Positions 1 to 8,303 of a stretch of DNA of 50,961 nucleotides are shown in pieces; within the stretch, counting starts at the first letter, position 1, and each line of letters begins with the position of its first letter. Source of the stretch: DASVXQ01 sp046727955. Lineage in GTDB: Bacteria; Actinomycetota; CALGFH01. The notes below the pieces were generated by a model that saw nothing but the letters and a program-made list of their open reading frames with translations, ran no database searches and was not told the DNA's origin. A program made the translations under genes and the position numbers. The stretch covers positions 1-50,961 of the forward strand of contig JBKPDO010000392.1 of NCBI GenBank assembly GCA_046727955.1. The letters are read 5' to 3'.

Positions 1-1
1 C

Positions 2-508
2 GCCACCCACGCCGGCGTCGCCCGACCAACCGTGTACGCCGCCTTCAGCGGCAAGCCAGCACTGCTCAAGCACGCCATCGACCTGCACCTGGCCGGCGAC
101 GACGCCCCCATCCCCGTCCGCGAGCGGCCGTGGTTCCAAGAGCTCCTGCAGCAACCAGACCAGCGCCGCATGCTCCAGCTGCACGCACGCAACAACCGCC
201 ACATCAACCAGCGCGTCGCCGCGCTGCACGAGGCGCTCCGCAACGCCGCCGCAGCCGACGACCAGATCGCCCAGCTGTACGCCACCCTCAAACAGCAACG
301 GCTCACCGGCGCCCGCCTCGTCGCCGAATCTCTGGCCGCGCTCGGCCCCCTCCGCGACAACATCGACCTCGACACCGCCACCGACCTCCTCTGGACCTTC
401 AACGACCCAGCGCTATGGACCGCCCTGGTCACCGACCGCGGCTGGTCACCCGACCGCTACCAGACCTGGCTCGCCCGCACCATGCAGGAATCCCTGCTGC
501 CGTCCTGA
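2..508 (+). CDS. TetR-family transcriptional regulator, 5' end missing
   Basis: The reading frame is open from base 2 and ends at TGA 506-508, so the start lies outside the window. The first visible residues (ATHAGVARPTVYAAF, then GKPALLKHAI) are the second half of a TetR helix-turn-helix: the turn, the recognition helix with the conserved T-x-Y-x-x-F, and the following helix. The remaining ~130 residues are a helical ligand-binding domain that I cannot assign to a ligand. TetR proteins usually repress an adjacent or divergent gene, which here would lie to the left of the window. Codon use is as GC-rich as its neighbours. The fold is certain from the HTH; the target is unknown. Confidence 0.85.
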   Translation, partial: ATHAGVARPTVYAAFSGKPALLKHAIDLHLAGDDAPIPVRERPWFQELLQQPDQRRMLQLHARNNRHINQRVAALHEALRNAAAADDQIAQLYATLKQQRLTGARLVAESLAALGPLRDNIDLDTATDLLWTFNDPALWTALVTDRGWSPDRYQTWLARTMQESLLPS

Positions 509-519
509 CCCACGCAGCG

Positions 520-1157
520 TCACCACCAGCAACCTAACCCGCACGAGCCACCCGCCGACCCTGAACGGCCCGATGCCCTGGCCACGTCGATGATGTTGCC
601 CGGCTCGAACAGGCCCATAAAGCCAGCCACCGCGGCGCGCCGGGTCTCCTCGCCCAGCGCCGGCATCAGCAGGGCCTCCTGCCCATAGCTGGCAATGTCC
701 TGGACCGCCCAGGCGGCGCGGTAATAGGCGAGCAGGCGGATCAGCGCCGGGGTCAGCGGCACGGCGTGGATCTGCTCGACCGCGGCGCCAAGCTCGCGCC
801 ACTGCGCCGGCGACAACCCGACCTCCGCGCCCACACCGGCGTCGAGCATGGGGTAAAGCGCCAGCGCGAAGCGGTCCATGGCGACGTAGGACGCACCGGA
901 ATGGTTGCAAGCGGCGCAAGGACATGGGGCACCCCTTGGCGGTGGAGGTAGCTGGGGACCGCCGCGCCCGGCATCCGGTTCGCGCCGGCACGGACCTTGA
1001 GGAAGTGGGGCGGCCCCTGCGCCGCCTCGACCCGATAGGCCCACGAGGCAGAGTCGTTGCCGACCGGAAGAAACACCAGCCCGGCGACGCGGATCCCAAA
1101 GCTCGCCCGCAGCGCCTCGACGATCGTGTCGTCAGGCAGGTCGGGTGGCTCACGCAC
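520..1157 (-). pseudogene. Aminoglycoside phosphotransferase-like (APH) gene, frameshifted and lacking the catalytic loop
   Basis: Two overlapping minus-strand frames join into one APH/choline-kinase-like protein. The first, from a GTG at 1157, gives the N-lobe (VFLPVGNDSASWAYRV, then FLKVRAG with the ATP-binding Lys). Near 890-900 the reading passes to the frame giving YVAMDRFALALYPML and LGAAVEQIHAVPLTPA. The protein then jumps to LLAYYRAAWAVQDI, a C-lobe helix that in this family follows the catalytic loop. The HxDxxxxN loop and the DxD metal site that should separate them are absent. A single-base frameshift plus an internal deletion therefore make an active kinase unlikely. The exact start and the C-terminal end are uncertain, and the last ~20 residues look unrelated to the family. 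Confidence 0.7.
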
Positions 1158-1214
1158 CGATCCACCTCGCCGACCGCTGCCGCCTCGCCCCCACGGCCGT
1201 ACCACGGTGACCTC

Positions 1215-1306
1215 TAAGCAGCAGCTCAGAAGTCATGCACGTAACTCAAGGCGGTGACCTGGAGGGACTCGCGGAGTTACGGGCAAGACTTCTGGTGACC
1301 TGCTTA
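1215..1306. repeat. Large imperfect inverted repeat, probable terminator
   Basis: Arms 1215-1247 and 1274-1306 are complementary over about 33 bases with several mismatches. They share AAGCAG at the outer ends, then CAGAAGTC, and CGTAACTC at the inner ends. The right arm includes the stop codon of the minus-strand gene ending at 1304, so transcripts of that gene would fold here. The octamer GGTGACCT occurs three times across the locus (1206-1213, 1253-1260, 1294-1301). A bidirectional terminator, a REP-like sequence or the remnant of a small transposable element are all possible. Confidence 0.5.
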
Positions 1307-1708
1307 GCCAAGTCGGCGCCGCCGATCCGATGCGGGTCCGGTGCTGGTCGGAGGTTGGGTCTGTTGCCGGCGCCGGGCCTCTCGCAGGTTCAGCACCATC
1401 ATCCCGCTGTTGACCAGGCCGATAAGCCCCTGCACCACCGCCAGCTCGCTGCGCCCCTTCGCGACGCTCACCACCGCCACGCCGAGGCCAGGGACGGCCG
1501 CAAACGTCGCCCCGGCCAATGGATGGCGCATGAGCCAGGCGCCAACTGGCGCGACCCGCCGGCCGACCGGCTCCAGGAAGCGCCCAACACCGGCGAGGAA
1601 GGGGTCGAGGCGCCCCGAATGACTCGCCCAGGCCGCAACGAGCGGGATGAGCAGCCAGAGCGCGGAGAACCCTACGACGGCGGTAAGCGTCCAGGCCAAC
1701 GGGCTCAT
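1304..1708 (-). CDS. Small hypothetical membrane protein (134 aa)
   Basis: I do not recognise a family. The ATG at 1708 is chosen because the residues after it (MSPLAWTLTAVVGFSALW and on) form a clear N-terminal membrane helix, while longer in-frame extensions are polar and overlap the GNAT gene. A second hydrophobic stretch around residues 65-100 (FAAVPGLGVAVVSVA, then VVQGLIGLVNSGMMVL) suggests two or three spans, and the protein ends in a basic, polar tail. It lies downstream of the GNAT and MFS genes on the same strand but is separated from them by about 160 bases. There is a large inverted repeat at its stop codon. It is called real on its hydrophobic pattern only. Confidence 0.45.
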   Translation of the reverse strand: MSPLAWTLTAVVGFSALWLLIPLVAAWASHSGRLDPFLAGVGRFLEPVGRRVAPVGAWLMRHPLAGATFAAVPGLGVAVVSVAKGRSELAVVQGLIGLVNSGMMVLNLREARRRQQTQPPTSTGPASDRRRRLG

Positions 1709-1866
1709 GAAGCGGGTGCCCCCAGCATCCGGCTCAAGCTCTACGCCGTGCTGCGAATTCGCTTTGCGAATGTCATTCGCGGATCCTACGACTCGCGCTC
1801 GGGTGATGAGTGCCGTCCACGATGATCTCCGTAGATCGCTGTCACCAAGAGCTGTTGCGGCTACTG

Positions 1867-2454
1867 TCACGCCGGTCGCCGCGCGTCGGTCGCAAGCAGG
1901 CTGAAGAATCGGCAGCTGTGGAAGCCTCCTCCCAGGCGGAGGTAGTCGCGCCGGGTGCCCTCCTCGCGGAACCCCAGCTTCTCCAGCACCCGCACCGAGG
2001 CGTCGTTGCCCAGCAGGACTCCCGCCTCAATCCGGTGCAACCCCATGACCGCAAACCCATAGGCGACCACGGCCGCGGCCGCCTCGGGCGCAAGCCCCCG
2101 CCCCCACCAGCGCCGCGCCAGGTCGTAGCCGAGCTCCCCGCGACGGTGCTCGTGGCTGACGCGCACCAGGCCCACGGTCCCGATCGCCTCGCCATGGCCG
2201 AGTGGCTGGATCGCCCAGCGGATCATCTCCTTGGCGGCAAAGCGCTGCGGGATCTGCTCGAGCGCCGCCTGCGCCTCGGCCAGCGTGGTGCAGCGCGGCG
2301 CGTTGCTGTAGCGGGTGACCTCGGGGTCGCTGAGCAGCCGCAGCATCGCGGCCGCGTCGCGGGCGGGATGGACCGCCCGCAGTCGCAGCCGTGCGGTGGT
2401 CAGCGCTGGCACGTCCCCTGGCCAATGGACACCGTCGCTGTCTTGCATCTGCAT
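1867..2454 (-). CDS. GNAT-family N-acetyltransferase (RimJ/RimL type)
   Basis: The protein (195 residues from the ATG at 2454) is an acetyl-CoA-dependent acetyltransferase of the ribosomal-protein/small-molecule GNAT class. It opens with TTARLRLRAV, the usual first strand of RimJ/RimL proteins. It continues with IGTVGLVRVSHEHRRGELGYDL, shown here only as two blocks (IGTVGLV, ELGYDLARRWWGRG), then the acetyl-CoA loop WWGRGLAPEA. It closes with IEAGVLLGNDASVRVLEKLGF, the motif-B region typical of the family (NDASVRVLEKLGF). An upstream ATG at 2523 is in frame but adds a basic, non-conserved tail. It begins 81 bases after the MFS stop and may be co-transcribed with it. The substrate cannot be told from sequence. 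Confidence 0.85.
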   Translation of the reverse strand: MQMQDSDGVHWPGDVPALTTARLRLRAVHPARDAAAMLRLLSDPEVTRYSNAPRCTTLAEAQAALEQIPQRFAAKEMIRWAIQPLGHGEAIGTVGLVRVSHEHRRGELGYDLARRWWGRGLAPEAAAAVVAYGFAVMGLHRIEAGVLLGNDASVRVLEKLGFREEGTRRDYLRLGGGFHSCRFFSLLATDARRPA

Positions 2455-2534
2455 CGCCCAGCTCGCCTGATGATCGACCCTGCGTCGGCGCTGACACCGC
2501 ACCCGCGTCCTATCTTCACGCATCCGGCCAGGTG

Positions 2535-3770
2535 TCAGCGGCTGGAGGCGCGTGGCAGCGCGCGGGCCAGCGCCAGTACCACGGTGAGCCCGGCGATCCC
2601 GGCGGCGGTGATGACCGCCGGTACGCTCAGCGCCTGCGCGGCCGCGCCGGCGGCGGCAAAGCCCAGACCCTGGGTGAGCATCAGCCCGGCGCTGCTCACA
2701 CTCATGGCACGGCCGAGCAGTGGTCTGGGGATGGCGTCCAGGAGGCGCTGGTCAAGGCCGAGGGTGTAGGCGGAGCCGGCGCCGGCCAGCAGCAGCAGCG
2801 CGATAGCGGGGCCAAGCGCAGGCGCCGCGGCGTAGCCGAGCAGCGGCAGGAACGCCGCGGCAGCCAGCGGCACCAGCAGCCGGTCCCGCCAGGCGCGGCC
2901 CAGCAGCACGCCGGCCAAGACCTCGCCGGCGATCGTGCCGACCGGGCCGGCCGATAGCATCAGCCCGACCGCGACCGTGCCCTTGCCCAGCCCGGCGGCA
3001 TAGGGGATAGCAAGGGCCTCCGGGGCGACCGCGAACGCGGACGGCAGCCAGCGGAGCAGCAGCAGTGGCCGCAGCCGGGGCGCGCCGAGCACCGAGCCAA
3101 GGCCGGCCAGCGAGTCGCGGGCGATCCGGCCGCGGCCGCGCATCGGGCCGGCCGCGGCCACCCGCGCCGGCCGCCAGCTGGTCCCAAGGCGCAGCAGCGC
3201 TGCCGAGACCAGGAAGCTGGCCGCGTCGCCGAGCAGGGCAGCACGGGGGGTGACTGCGGCAAGCAGTACGCCGCCAACGGCGAACCCGCCGACCTGGGCG
3301 CTTTGGGCGACCATTCGCAGCAGTGAGCGGCCCAGCACGTAGCCGTCGCCGTCGCCGAGCACGTCGGGCAAGCTGGCGGCCCGGGCCCCCTCGAATACCG
3401 GCGCGACCGTGCCCAGTGGCACCAGTAGGGCAAGCAGTACCGGGACCGGCATCCCGGGGATCGCCATGAGCGCGGCCAGGGCGGCGCTTGCCAAGTTGCA
3501 GCAGACCAGCGCGGGGCGGGCTGGGAAGCGGTCGGCGATCGACGACAGCAGCGTGCCGCCGAGCAGGTAAGGCAGAAAGCCGAGGGCGAAGGTGAGCGCG
3601 GACAGCAGCGGCGAGCTGGTCTGCTGGTACACCAGCACGGCCAGGGCGATGGCGGCGACGTCGTCGCCGAGCATGGAGATCACGTGCGCGGCGAACATCA
3701 CCCGGAACTCGGTGACGGCGAGCACTGCCCGGTAGCCGCCCCGTGGCGTTCTCGTCGTCGTGGTGGTCAT
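2535..3770 (-). CDS. MFS transporter, probable drug or metabolite exporter
   Basis: A 411-residue integral membrane protein with about twelve hydrophobic segments. The opening is MTTTTTRTPRGGYRAVLAV followed by FRVMFAAHVISMLGDDVAAIALAV, the first membrane helix pair with the loop residues GDD characteristic of DHA-type major facilitator proteins (shown as FRVMFAAHV and MLGDDVAAIAL). The ATG at 3770 fits this N-terminus; the frame extends further upstream without family resemblance. It is divergent from the HTH gene starting at 3835, and the 64-base gap holds a -10 box and a CCGA-N5-TCGG operator candidate. A repressor/exporter pair is therefore the natural reading. The substrate is unknown. 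Confidence 0.88.
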   Translation of the reverse strand: MTTTTTRTPRGGYRAVLAVTEFRVMFAAHVISMLGDDVAAIALAVLVYQQTSSPLLSALTFALGFLPYLLGGTLLSSIADRFPARPALVCCNLASAALAALMAIPGMPVPVLLALLVPLGTVAPVFEGARAASLPDVLGDGDGYVLGRSLLRMVAQSAQVGGFAVGGVLLAAVTPRAALLGDAASFLVSAALLRLGTSWRPARVAAAGPMRGRGRIARDSLAGLGSVLGAPRLRPLLLLRWLPSAFAVAPEALAIPYAAGLGKGTVAVGLMLSAGPVGTIAGEVLAGVLLGRAWRDRLLVPLAAAAFLPLLGYAAAPALGPAIALLLLAGAGSAYTLGLDQRLLDAIPRPLLGRAMSVSSAGLMLTQGLGFAAAGAAAQALSVPAVITAAGIAGLTVVLALARALPRASSR

Positions 3771-3791
3771 GGCGGCAGCGTGGCAGCGCGC

Positions 3792-3829
3792 TATCCTGGC
3801 GCCGAGAGATTCGGAGATAGCCGAAGGAG
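3792..3829 (+). promoter_or_regulatory. Promoter and operator of the divergent MFS/HTH pair, with RBS
   Basis: TATCCT at 3792-3797 fits the actinobacterial TANNNT -10 box for the rightward HTH gene. The inverted repeat CCGA-GAGAT-TCGG at 3802-3814 covers the expected transcription start, where a bound repressor would block both genes. AAGGAG at 3824-3829 lies five bases before a TTG codon at 3835 and decides that start. The operator assignment is inference from position and symmetry. Confidence 0.55.
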
Positions 3830-3834
3830 CTCGC

Positions 3835-4827
3835 TTGACAACGTTGCTGAGGTTCGGCCCGCAGGACCTGCTGCGCTGCCGGTTCGCGCTGTCGCCGCTG
3901 TGGGAGACGATGGCGGCGATCCGCACCCTGGCCGAGCCGCAGCGGCAGGTCCACCACCTGCCGTGGCTGCGCCGGGTGCAGCCGGAGCTGGCTCGCCTGG
4001 ACCTCGCGCCGCTGCTTGCCCTGCAGCCCCGAGCCGGCTACACACCCGACTTCCTGTCCCCGCCGCCGCAGGGCCCGCTCGCCGACTTCGCCGACGAGCT
4101 GGACCGGGTCCACGCCACCCCGCTCGACCAGGTCGCCCGCGAGCTGGACCGCTGCGCGCGCGAGCGCCTCGACCGCGACCCAACCCGCGCGGCCCTGGCG
4201 CGTGCGCTCGCCGCCGACCCGGCCGCCACTCTCCAGCGCCTCACCGCCCTGCTCGCCACTGCTTGGGCGCTGCTGCTGGAGCCGCGCTGGCCGCGCCTGC
4301 GCGACCTGCTCGACGCCGACATCGCCTTCCGCGCCCGCCACCTCGCCGAGGGCGGCCTGGAACGGCTGTTCGCCGACCTGCACCCCCGGGTCGGCTGGCG
4401 GGACGGCACCCTGCAGGTGGCGAACCGTGCCAGCGACCGGCGCGACCTCGATGGCGAGGGGCTGGTGCTGATGCCGAGCGCCTTCAGCTGGCCGGCGGTG
4501 AGCGTGATGCTCGACCCGCCCTGGCAGCCCACGCTCATCTACCCGGCCCGCGGCATCGCCGCCCTGTGGCAACCCCCGGCCACCACCCCGCCGGTCGTGC
4601 TTGGCCGCCTCATCGGCCGCACCCGCGCCAAGCTCCTGCTCGCCTTGGCGGAGCCCGCCTCCACCGCCACCCTGGCACGCCGCTACGGCCTCAGCCCTGG
4701 CACCGTCTCCGAGCACCTCACCGCCCTGCGCGACGCCGGCCTCCTCAGCGCCTCCCGCGTCCGCCACCAGGTCCTGTACGAACGCACACCGCTCGGCATC
4801 GCCCTCGCCAGCATCCACACGAGCTGA
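3835..4827 (+). CDS. DUF5937-type/ArsR-like winged-helix transcriptional regulator
   Basis: 330 residues from a TTG start with a well-placed AAGGAG. The N-terminal ~250 residues match the long actinobacterial DUF5937 module, beginning LRFGPQDLLRCRFALSPLWET (seen as LRFGPQDLL and FALSPLWET). The C-terminal ~80 residues are an ArsR winged helix (RTRAKLLLALAEPASTATLARRYGLSPGTVSEHL, i.e. LLLALAEPASTATLA then LSPGTVSEHLTALRDAGLL). No cysteine-based metal site is visible, so it is more likely to sense an organic ligand or another signal. It is divergent from an MFS exporter and is most likely its repressor. Family confident; ligand unknown. Confidence 0.85.
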   Translation: MTTLLRFGPQDLLRCRFALSPLWETMAAIRTLAEPQRQVHHLPWLRRVQPELARLDLAPLLALQPRAGYTPDFLSPPPQGPLADFADELDRVHATPLDQVARELDRCARERLDRDPTRAALARALAADPAATLQRLTALLATAWALLLEPRWPRLRDLLDADIAFRARHLAEGGLERLFADLHPRVGWRDGTLQVANRASDRRDLDGEGLVLMPSAFSWPAVSVMLDPPWQPTLIYPARGIAALWQPPATTPPVVLGRLIGRTRAKLLLALAEPASTATLARRYGLSPGTVSEHLTALRDAGLLSASRVRHQVLYERTPLGIALASIHTS

Positions 4828-5020
4828 CGCAGAAGGCCACAGCAGGCTGGGGCGCAGCACTCAACCGGGCCAACTACCGCCCGGAAGGGCCGCCATAGGG
4901 AGGGCCGGGGTGGGGTGGCAGCAGCGGCTTGACGATCGCCCACAACTGGTCGGGGACGAGCCTGTCAACGAGCGTAGTCGGGCCGCGAATCATGCTATAC
5001 CAGGCCAAGGGAAGGACGGG

Positions 5021-5764
5021 TCAGGTCAGGCCGCGTGAGAGGCCGCCGTCCACTGGCACGAGCGTGCCGGTAACGTACGAGGCCCTGCTGGAGCAGAGGA
5101 ACGCGACCACGTCGCCCACCTCGCGGGGCCGGCCGAAGCGGCCGGCGGGGATCGAGGCGAGCTCGTCGGGCGGGGACGCACCGCCGGAGACCGCCGCCGA
5201 CCTCGCCGTTGCGATCCACCCTGGCGCGATCGAGTTGACCGTGATCCCCGTGGGCGCGAGCTCGGTCGCCAGCGTCTTCATGTACCCGACGACACCAGGC
5301 CGCACCGCGTTGGAGAGCACCAGGTTGTCGATCGGCTCGCGCACCGAGGTCGACGCGATGAGGACGATGCGCGCCTGGTCGCTGCGGCGCAGGTGCGGGA
5401 GCGTCAGGTTGACGAGCCGCACCATCGGGAGCAGCAGCAACTCGACCGCCGCCTGGACCTGGCTGGCGTCGAGCCTGGTGGCGGTGCCCGGTGGTGGCCC
5501 GCCGCCGTTGGCGATCACGATGTCGAGGGCGCCGTAGGTCTCGAGCGTGGTGTCGACCGCGCGCTGGAGATCGGTCAGATCGCTGATATCGCCGGGTGAC
5601 GCCGTGGCGCCGAGCCGGGCCGCCTCCCGCTCGAGAACCTCCCTCCGGCGTGCGACCATCACGGCGTTCGCGCCCTCCTCCACGAGCGCCTCCGCGCACG
5701 CCAGCCCCATCCCGCCGGAGGCGCCGCAGACCAGCGCGGTGCGGCCCCGCAACCCGAGATCCAT
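5021..5764 (-). CDS. SDR-family oxidoreductase lacking the usual YxxxK motif
   Basis: 247 residues. The Rossmann start is clear (TALVCGASGGMGLACAEAL), with NGG at the end of strand 4 (DIVIANGGGPPPG) and the serine strand (IVLIASTSVREP). The C-terminus FLCSSRASYVTGTLVPVDGG is the standard SDR ending. Where YxxxK normally sits there is LVLSNAVRPGVVGYMKTLA, with neither the Tyr nor the Lys in register. This fits an SDR subgroup that may not be a classical ketoreductase. The ATG at 5764 lies one base after the TGA of the upstream PhzF gene, so the two are probably translationally coupled. The substrate is not predictable. Confidence 0.85.
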   Translation of the reverse strand: MDLGLRGRTALVCGASGGMGLACAEALVEEGANAVMVARRREVLEREAARLGATASPGDISDLTDLQRAVDTTLETYGALDIVIANGGGPPPGTATRLDASQVQAAVELLLLPMVRLVNLTLPHLRRSDQARIVLIASTSVREPIDNLVLSNAVRPGVVGYMKTLATELAPTGITVNSIAPGWIATARSAAVSGGASPPDELASIPAGRFGRPREVGDVVAFLCSSRASYVTGTLVPVDGGLSRGLT

Positions 5765-5765
5765 C

Positions 5766-6677
5766 TCAGGCCAGCCTGAACTCGCCGCGGGCGACGACGA
5801 CCGCCTGGCCGCCGACCCGCACGCGCTGGACGCGTTCGGTGGTCCCATCAGCCTGGGCGTACAGGACTGACGGGCGCCCGATCTCGGCGCCCTGCCGTAT
5901 CTCGATCGTCTCGCCGAAGCTGATCCGGTCGTGGCGTGCGAGATGGACCGCCAGCGGTCCCGCCGCCGAGCCCGTGGCGGGATCCTCCTGGACGCCCAGG
6001 ACGCCCAGGTCGAGTGCGAACATCCGCGTCTTCCAGCGCGAGCCGGAGCCGGCGAAGCAGTTGACGCAGATCCCATCCAGCTTGCCGAGCGCCCCGAAGT
6101 CGGGGCGCAGGCTGGCGACCGCGTCTTCGCTGTCGAGCTGGACGTAGACGTGGAGAGGCCCGTTGCGGTAGGCCTCGACGGGCGTCAGCGAGGCCTCGAC
6201 GCCGAGGGCGGCGAGCAGCTCGGCCTGGTGCTCGTATGGCTGCCAAGAGGGAACCCGCTGGTCCATCCAGCCGAACACGATCCGCCCGCCGCTGCGGTCG
6301 AGCTCGACCGGCACGACGCCGAGCCCTGTCTCGAGCCGGACGGCGTCGGCGCCGAGCGCCGTGCCGACGACGAACGCCGTCCCGAGCACCGGATGGCCGG
6401 CGAACGGCAGCTCGTCGCCAGGGGTGAAGATGCGCATGCGAACGTCGCCGCCTGCCTGCGGAGGCAGGATGAATACGGTCTCCGAGAAGTTCATCTCCCG
6501 CGCGAGGCGCCGCATCTCCTCGCTCGAGAACGGGCGCCCGTCGGTGAAGACGCCGAGCTGATTGCCTTCGAGCGGGGTGTCGGTGAAGACGTCGACGACG
6601 AAGTAGCGGTGCAGCTCGCGCCCCTGGTCCGCGAGGTCGATGTCGAGCGGGAGCTGTGCGGCCGGCACGGCGGGCAT
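5766..6677 (-). CDS. PhzF-family isomerase/epimerase-like protein
   Basis: 303 residues with the PhzF double hotdog-like fold. Visible signatures are FFVVDVFTDTPLEGNQLGVF-type opening (here YFVVDVFTDTPLEGNQ), MNFSETVFILPP with the catalytic Glu, the GHPVLGTAFVV block, and EDPATGSAAGPLAVHLAR near the C-terminus. Members act on small acids such as dihydro-3-hydroxyanthranilate or have unknown substrates; nothing here points to phenazine genes. The ATG at 6677 has a good upstream GAGGGAGG-type Shine-Dalgarno. Its stop codon is one base from the ATG of the SDR gene, implying one transcript and possibly one pathway. Family certain, reaction unknown. Confidence 0.9.
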   Translation of the reverse strand: MPAVPAAQLPLDIDLADQGRELHRYFVVDVFTDTPLEGNQLGVFTDGRPFSSEEMRRLAREMNFSETVFILPPQAGGDVRMRIFTPGDELPFAGHPVLGTAFVVGTALGADAVRLETGLGVVPVELDRSGGRIVFGWMDQRVPSWQPYEHQAELLAALGVEASLTPVEAYRNGPLHVYVQLDSEDAVASLRPDFGALGKLDGICVNCFAGSGSRWKTRMFALDLGVLGVQEDPATGSAAGPLAVHLARHDRISFGETIEIRQGAEIGRPSVLYAQADGTTERVQRVRVGGQAVVVARGEFRLA

Positions 6678-6834
6678 TGCGCCTCCCTCTTCGGTTTGCC
6701 TGCACCCATGCTGCCCGATCGGGGGCTGGAGAGCATACCTGGTATCGTCGGCGTGGTCCCAGGAAGGAACGGCAAGTGGGCAAGCTGCCTGGGCCGTCAG
6801 GCGCATCGAGGTCGGCTCGTTCGGCTGAGCGCCT

Positions 6835-8184
6835 CTATCCGGCGAGCGCGGCGAGCGCGGCACGCGCTCGGGGAGCCAGCAGGGGTGAGAAGCTGGGGTT
6901 GAGGTTGAGGGCGGCGGACAGGCTGCGCCTCGCGGCGGCGCGCAGACCGAGGGCCTGCTCGATCATGCCCCGGTGGTAGAGGAACAGCGCGTTGCGGTAG
7001 CCGTGCGCGCGGCCTGCCGAGCCTGCTCGAGCGCCTCGCGGTCCCGCCCGTTGACGTGCAGGGCCCACGCCAGCGCGTCGTCGACGTCCACGCTGGCGCG
7101 CCGCGCGCGCTCGGCTCGGGCCGCCCGCAGCGCCGCCGCGCGGTCGCCGTGGTCGGCCTCGAACAAAGCCGTCTCGAGGTCGGTGGTGACGCCGTTCGCC
7201 CGCGCGATCCTGACCCAGGCGCCTACCACCTCGTACTGCTCGCGGGCCTTGTCCGGCCGCCCCTGGACCTCGTACAGCTCGCCGAGCTCGGTGAGGTAGG
7301 CCGGCAACGGCAGCCGGCTCACCACGGACTCGAGGTCGCGCGTCGCGCCGGCGAGGTCACCGCGCGCGGCCCGCACGCGGGCCTGGCCGTCCAGGGCGGG
7401 AAGGTACGCCTGGTCAGCGCGCAGCGCCGCCGCGAAGTGACGCCCGGCGGCGCTGTAGTCGCCCTGGCTCCACGCCAGCTCGCCGAGCTGCGTGGCGACG
7501 TAGGCGACGTCGGCGACGTCGGCGACGGCGCCGGAGTCGCTGGCGGACTCCGCGGCGCGCTCCAGCACACGTCGGGCCTCCGCGGTCCGCCCGTTCAGCT
7601 CGAGCACATACGCCACTCGGGTGAAGATCGGGATCCCCGGCTGGGCAGCGTCGCCGCGCCATCGCCATCGCCATCGCCATCGCCTCGGAGTAGCGGCCAA
7701 GCTCCACGAGCGCGTCGATGCGCACCGCGTGCGCGCGCATGCCGTAGGGGTTGATAGCGAGCGCGCGGTCGGCGAAGCCGAGCGCGGTCGCGAAGTCGTG
7801 CCGCGCCGCCGCTAGGGCTCCCAACCCGCCCAGCGCCGCATCGTTGTCCGTCGGTGACACCCGCAGCGAGAGGTCCAGCACGTCCGCGGCCTTGGTGTAG
7901 TAGGTGGGGTCCGCTGACAGCCGCGCCTGCTCGACGTAGGCCAGGCCCAGGGTGGCCCAGCCGGTCGCGTCGCGCGGCTGAGCCCGCAGGTGGCGCTGGA
8001 GCGCGGCGATCGCCGCCGGCAGGCTGGCGCTGGAGAGCCGGTCGACGGCGGCCTCCGGGACCGGCCCTTCCCCGCTTCGCCGCTCGGCCTTGGGCGAGGA
8101 CCTGGGGCCGAGCGCGACCGCGGCGCCCAGCACGAGGCCGGTCGCCATGGTGTCGGCGACCGCGGCGGTGAGAAGACGTCGCAT
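6835..8184 (-). pseudogene. Secreted TPR-repeat protein, interrupted by two frameshifts
   Basis: Three minus-strand frames join into one ~450-residue protein. From the ATG at 8184 there is a signal-like segment (LLTAAVADTMATGLVLGAAVAL), then tetratricopeptide pairs such as ATGWATLGLAYVEQARL and AALGGLGALAAARHDFATAL. At 7658-7684 the gene holds GCCATC repeated four and a half times (plus-strand reading), and the frame changes just after it, near 7650. The next part contains ATQLGELAWSQGDYSAAGRHF and YLTELGELYEVQGRPDKAREQYE. A second shift near 7000-7015 leads to GYRNALFLYHRGMIEQAL and the C-terminus. Both breaks are single-base and could be assembly errors. It lies 119 bases downstream of the DUF4331 gene, a common pairing. 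Confidence 0.75.
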
Positions 8185-8208
8185 GGTTGGCCTCCAGTTG
8201 GTTGGCCT

Positions 8209-8288
8209 GCCGGTCCGGCCGTGCCGCCGCAGGGTCCGGGGAACCCTTCGGGGTTCCCCGGGTGGATCAGGCGCACGGCCGGACCGGC
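8209..8288 (-). terminator. Nested hairpins between the DUF4331 and TPR genes
   Basis: An outer perfect 16-base inverted repeat (GCCGGTCCGGCCGTGC at 8209-8224, complement at 8273-8288) encloses an inner perfect 11-base stem (8236-8246 with 8251-8261) closed by a C(TTCG)G tetraloop. It starts 15 bases after the DUF4331 stop, in its transcription direction. There is no T-run, so it may be a Rho-assisted or intrinsic-like terminator, or an RNA stabiliser that limits expression of the downstream TPR gene. Confidence 0.7.
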
Positions 8289-8303
8289 GGCGGGCAGTCC
8301 AGA

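Noticed and set aside
7658..7684. GCCATC repeats as a possible CRISPR or phase-variation array
   Set aside because: The unit is six bases with no spacers, inside a TPR coding frame encoding Met-Ala repeats. A phase-variation role is possible, but a hexamer repeat does not itself shift frame.
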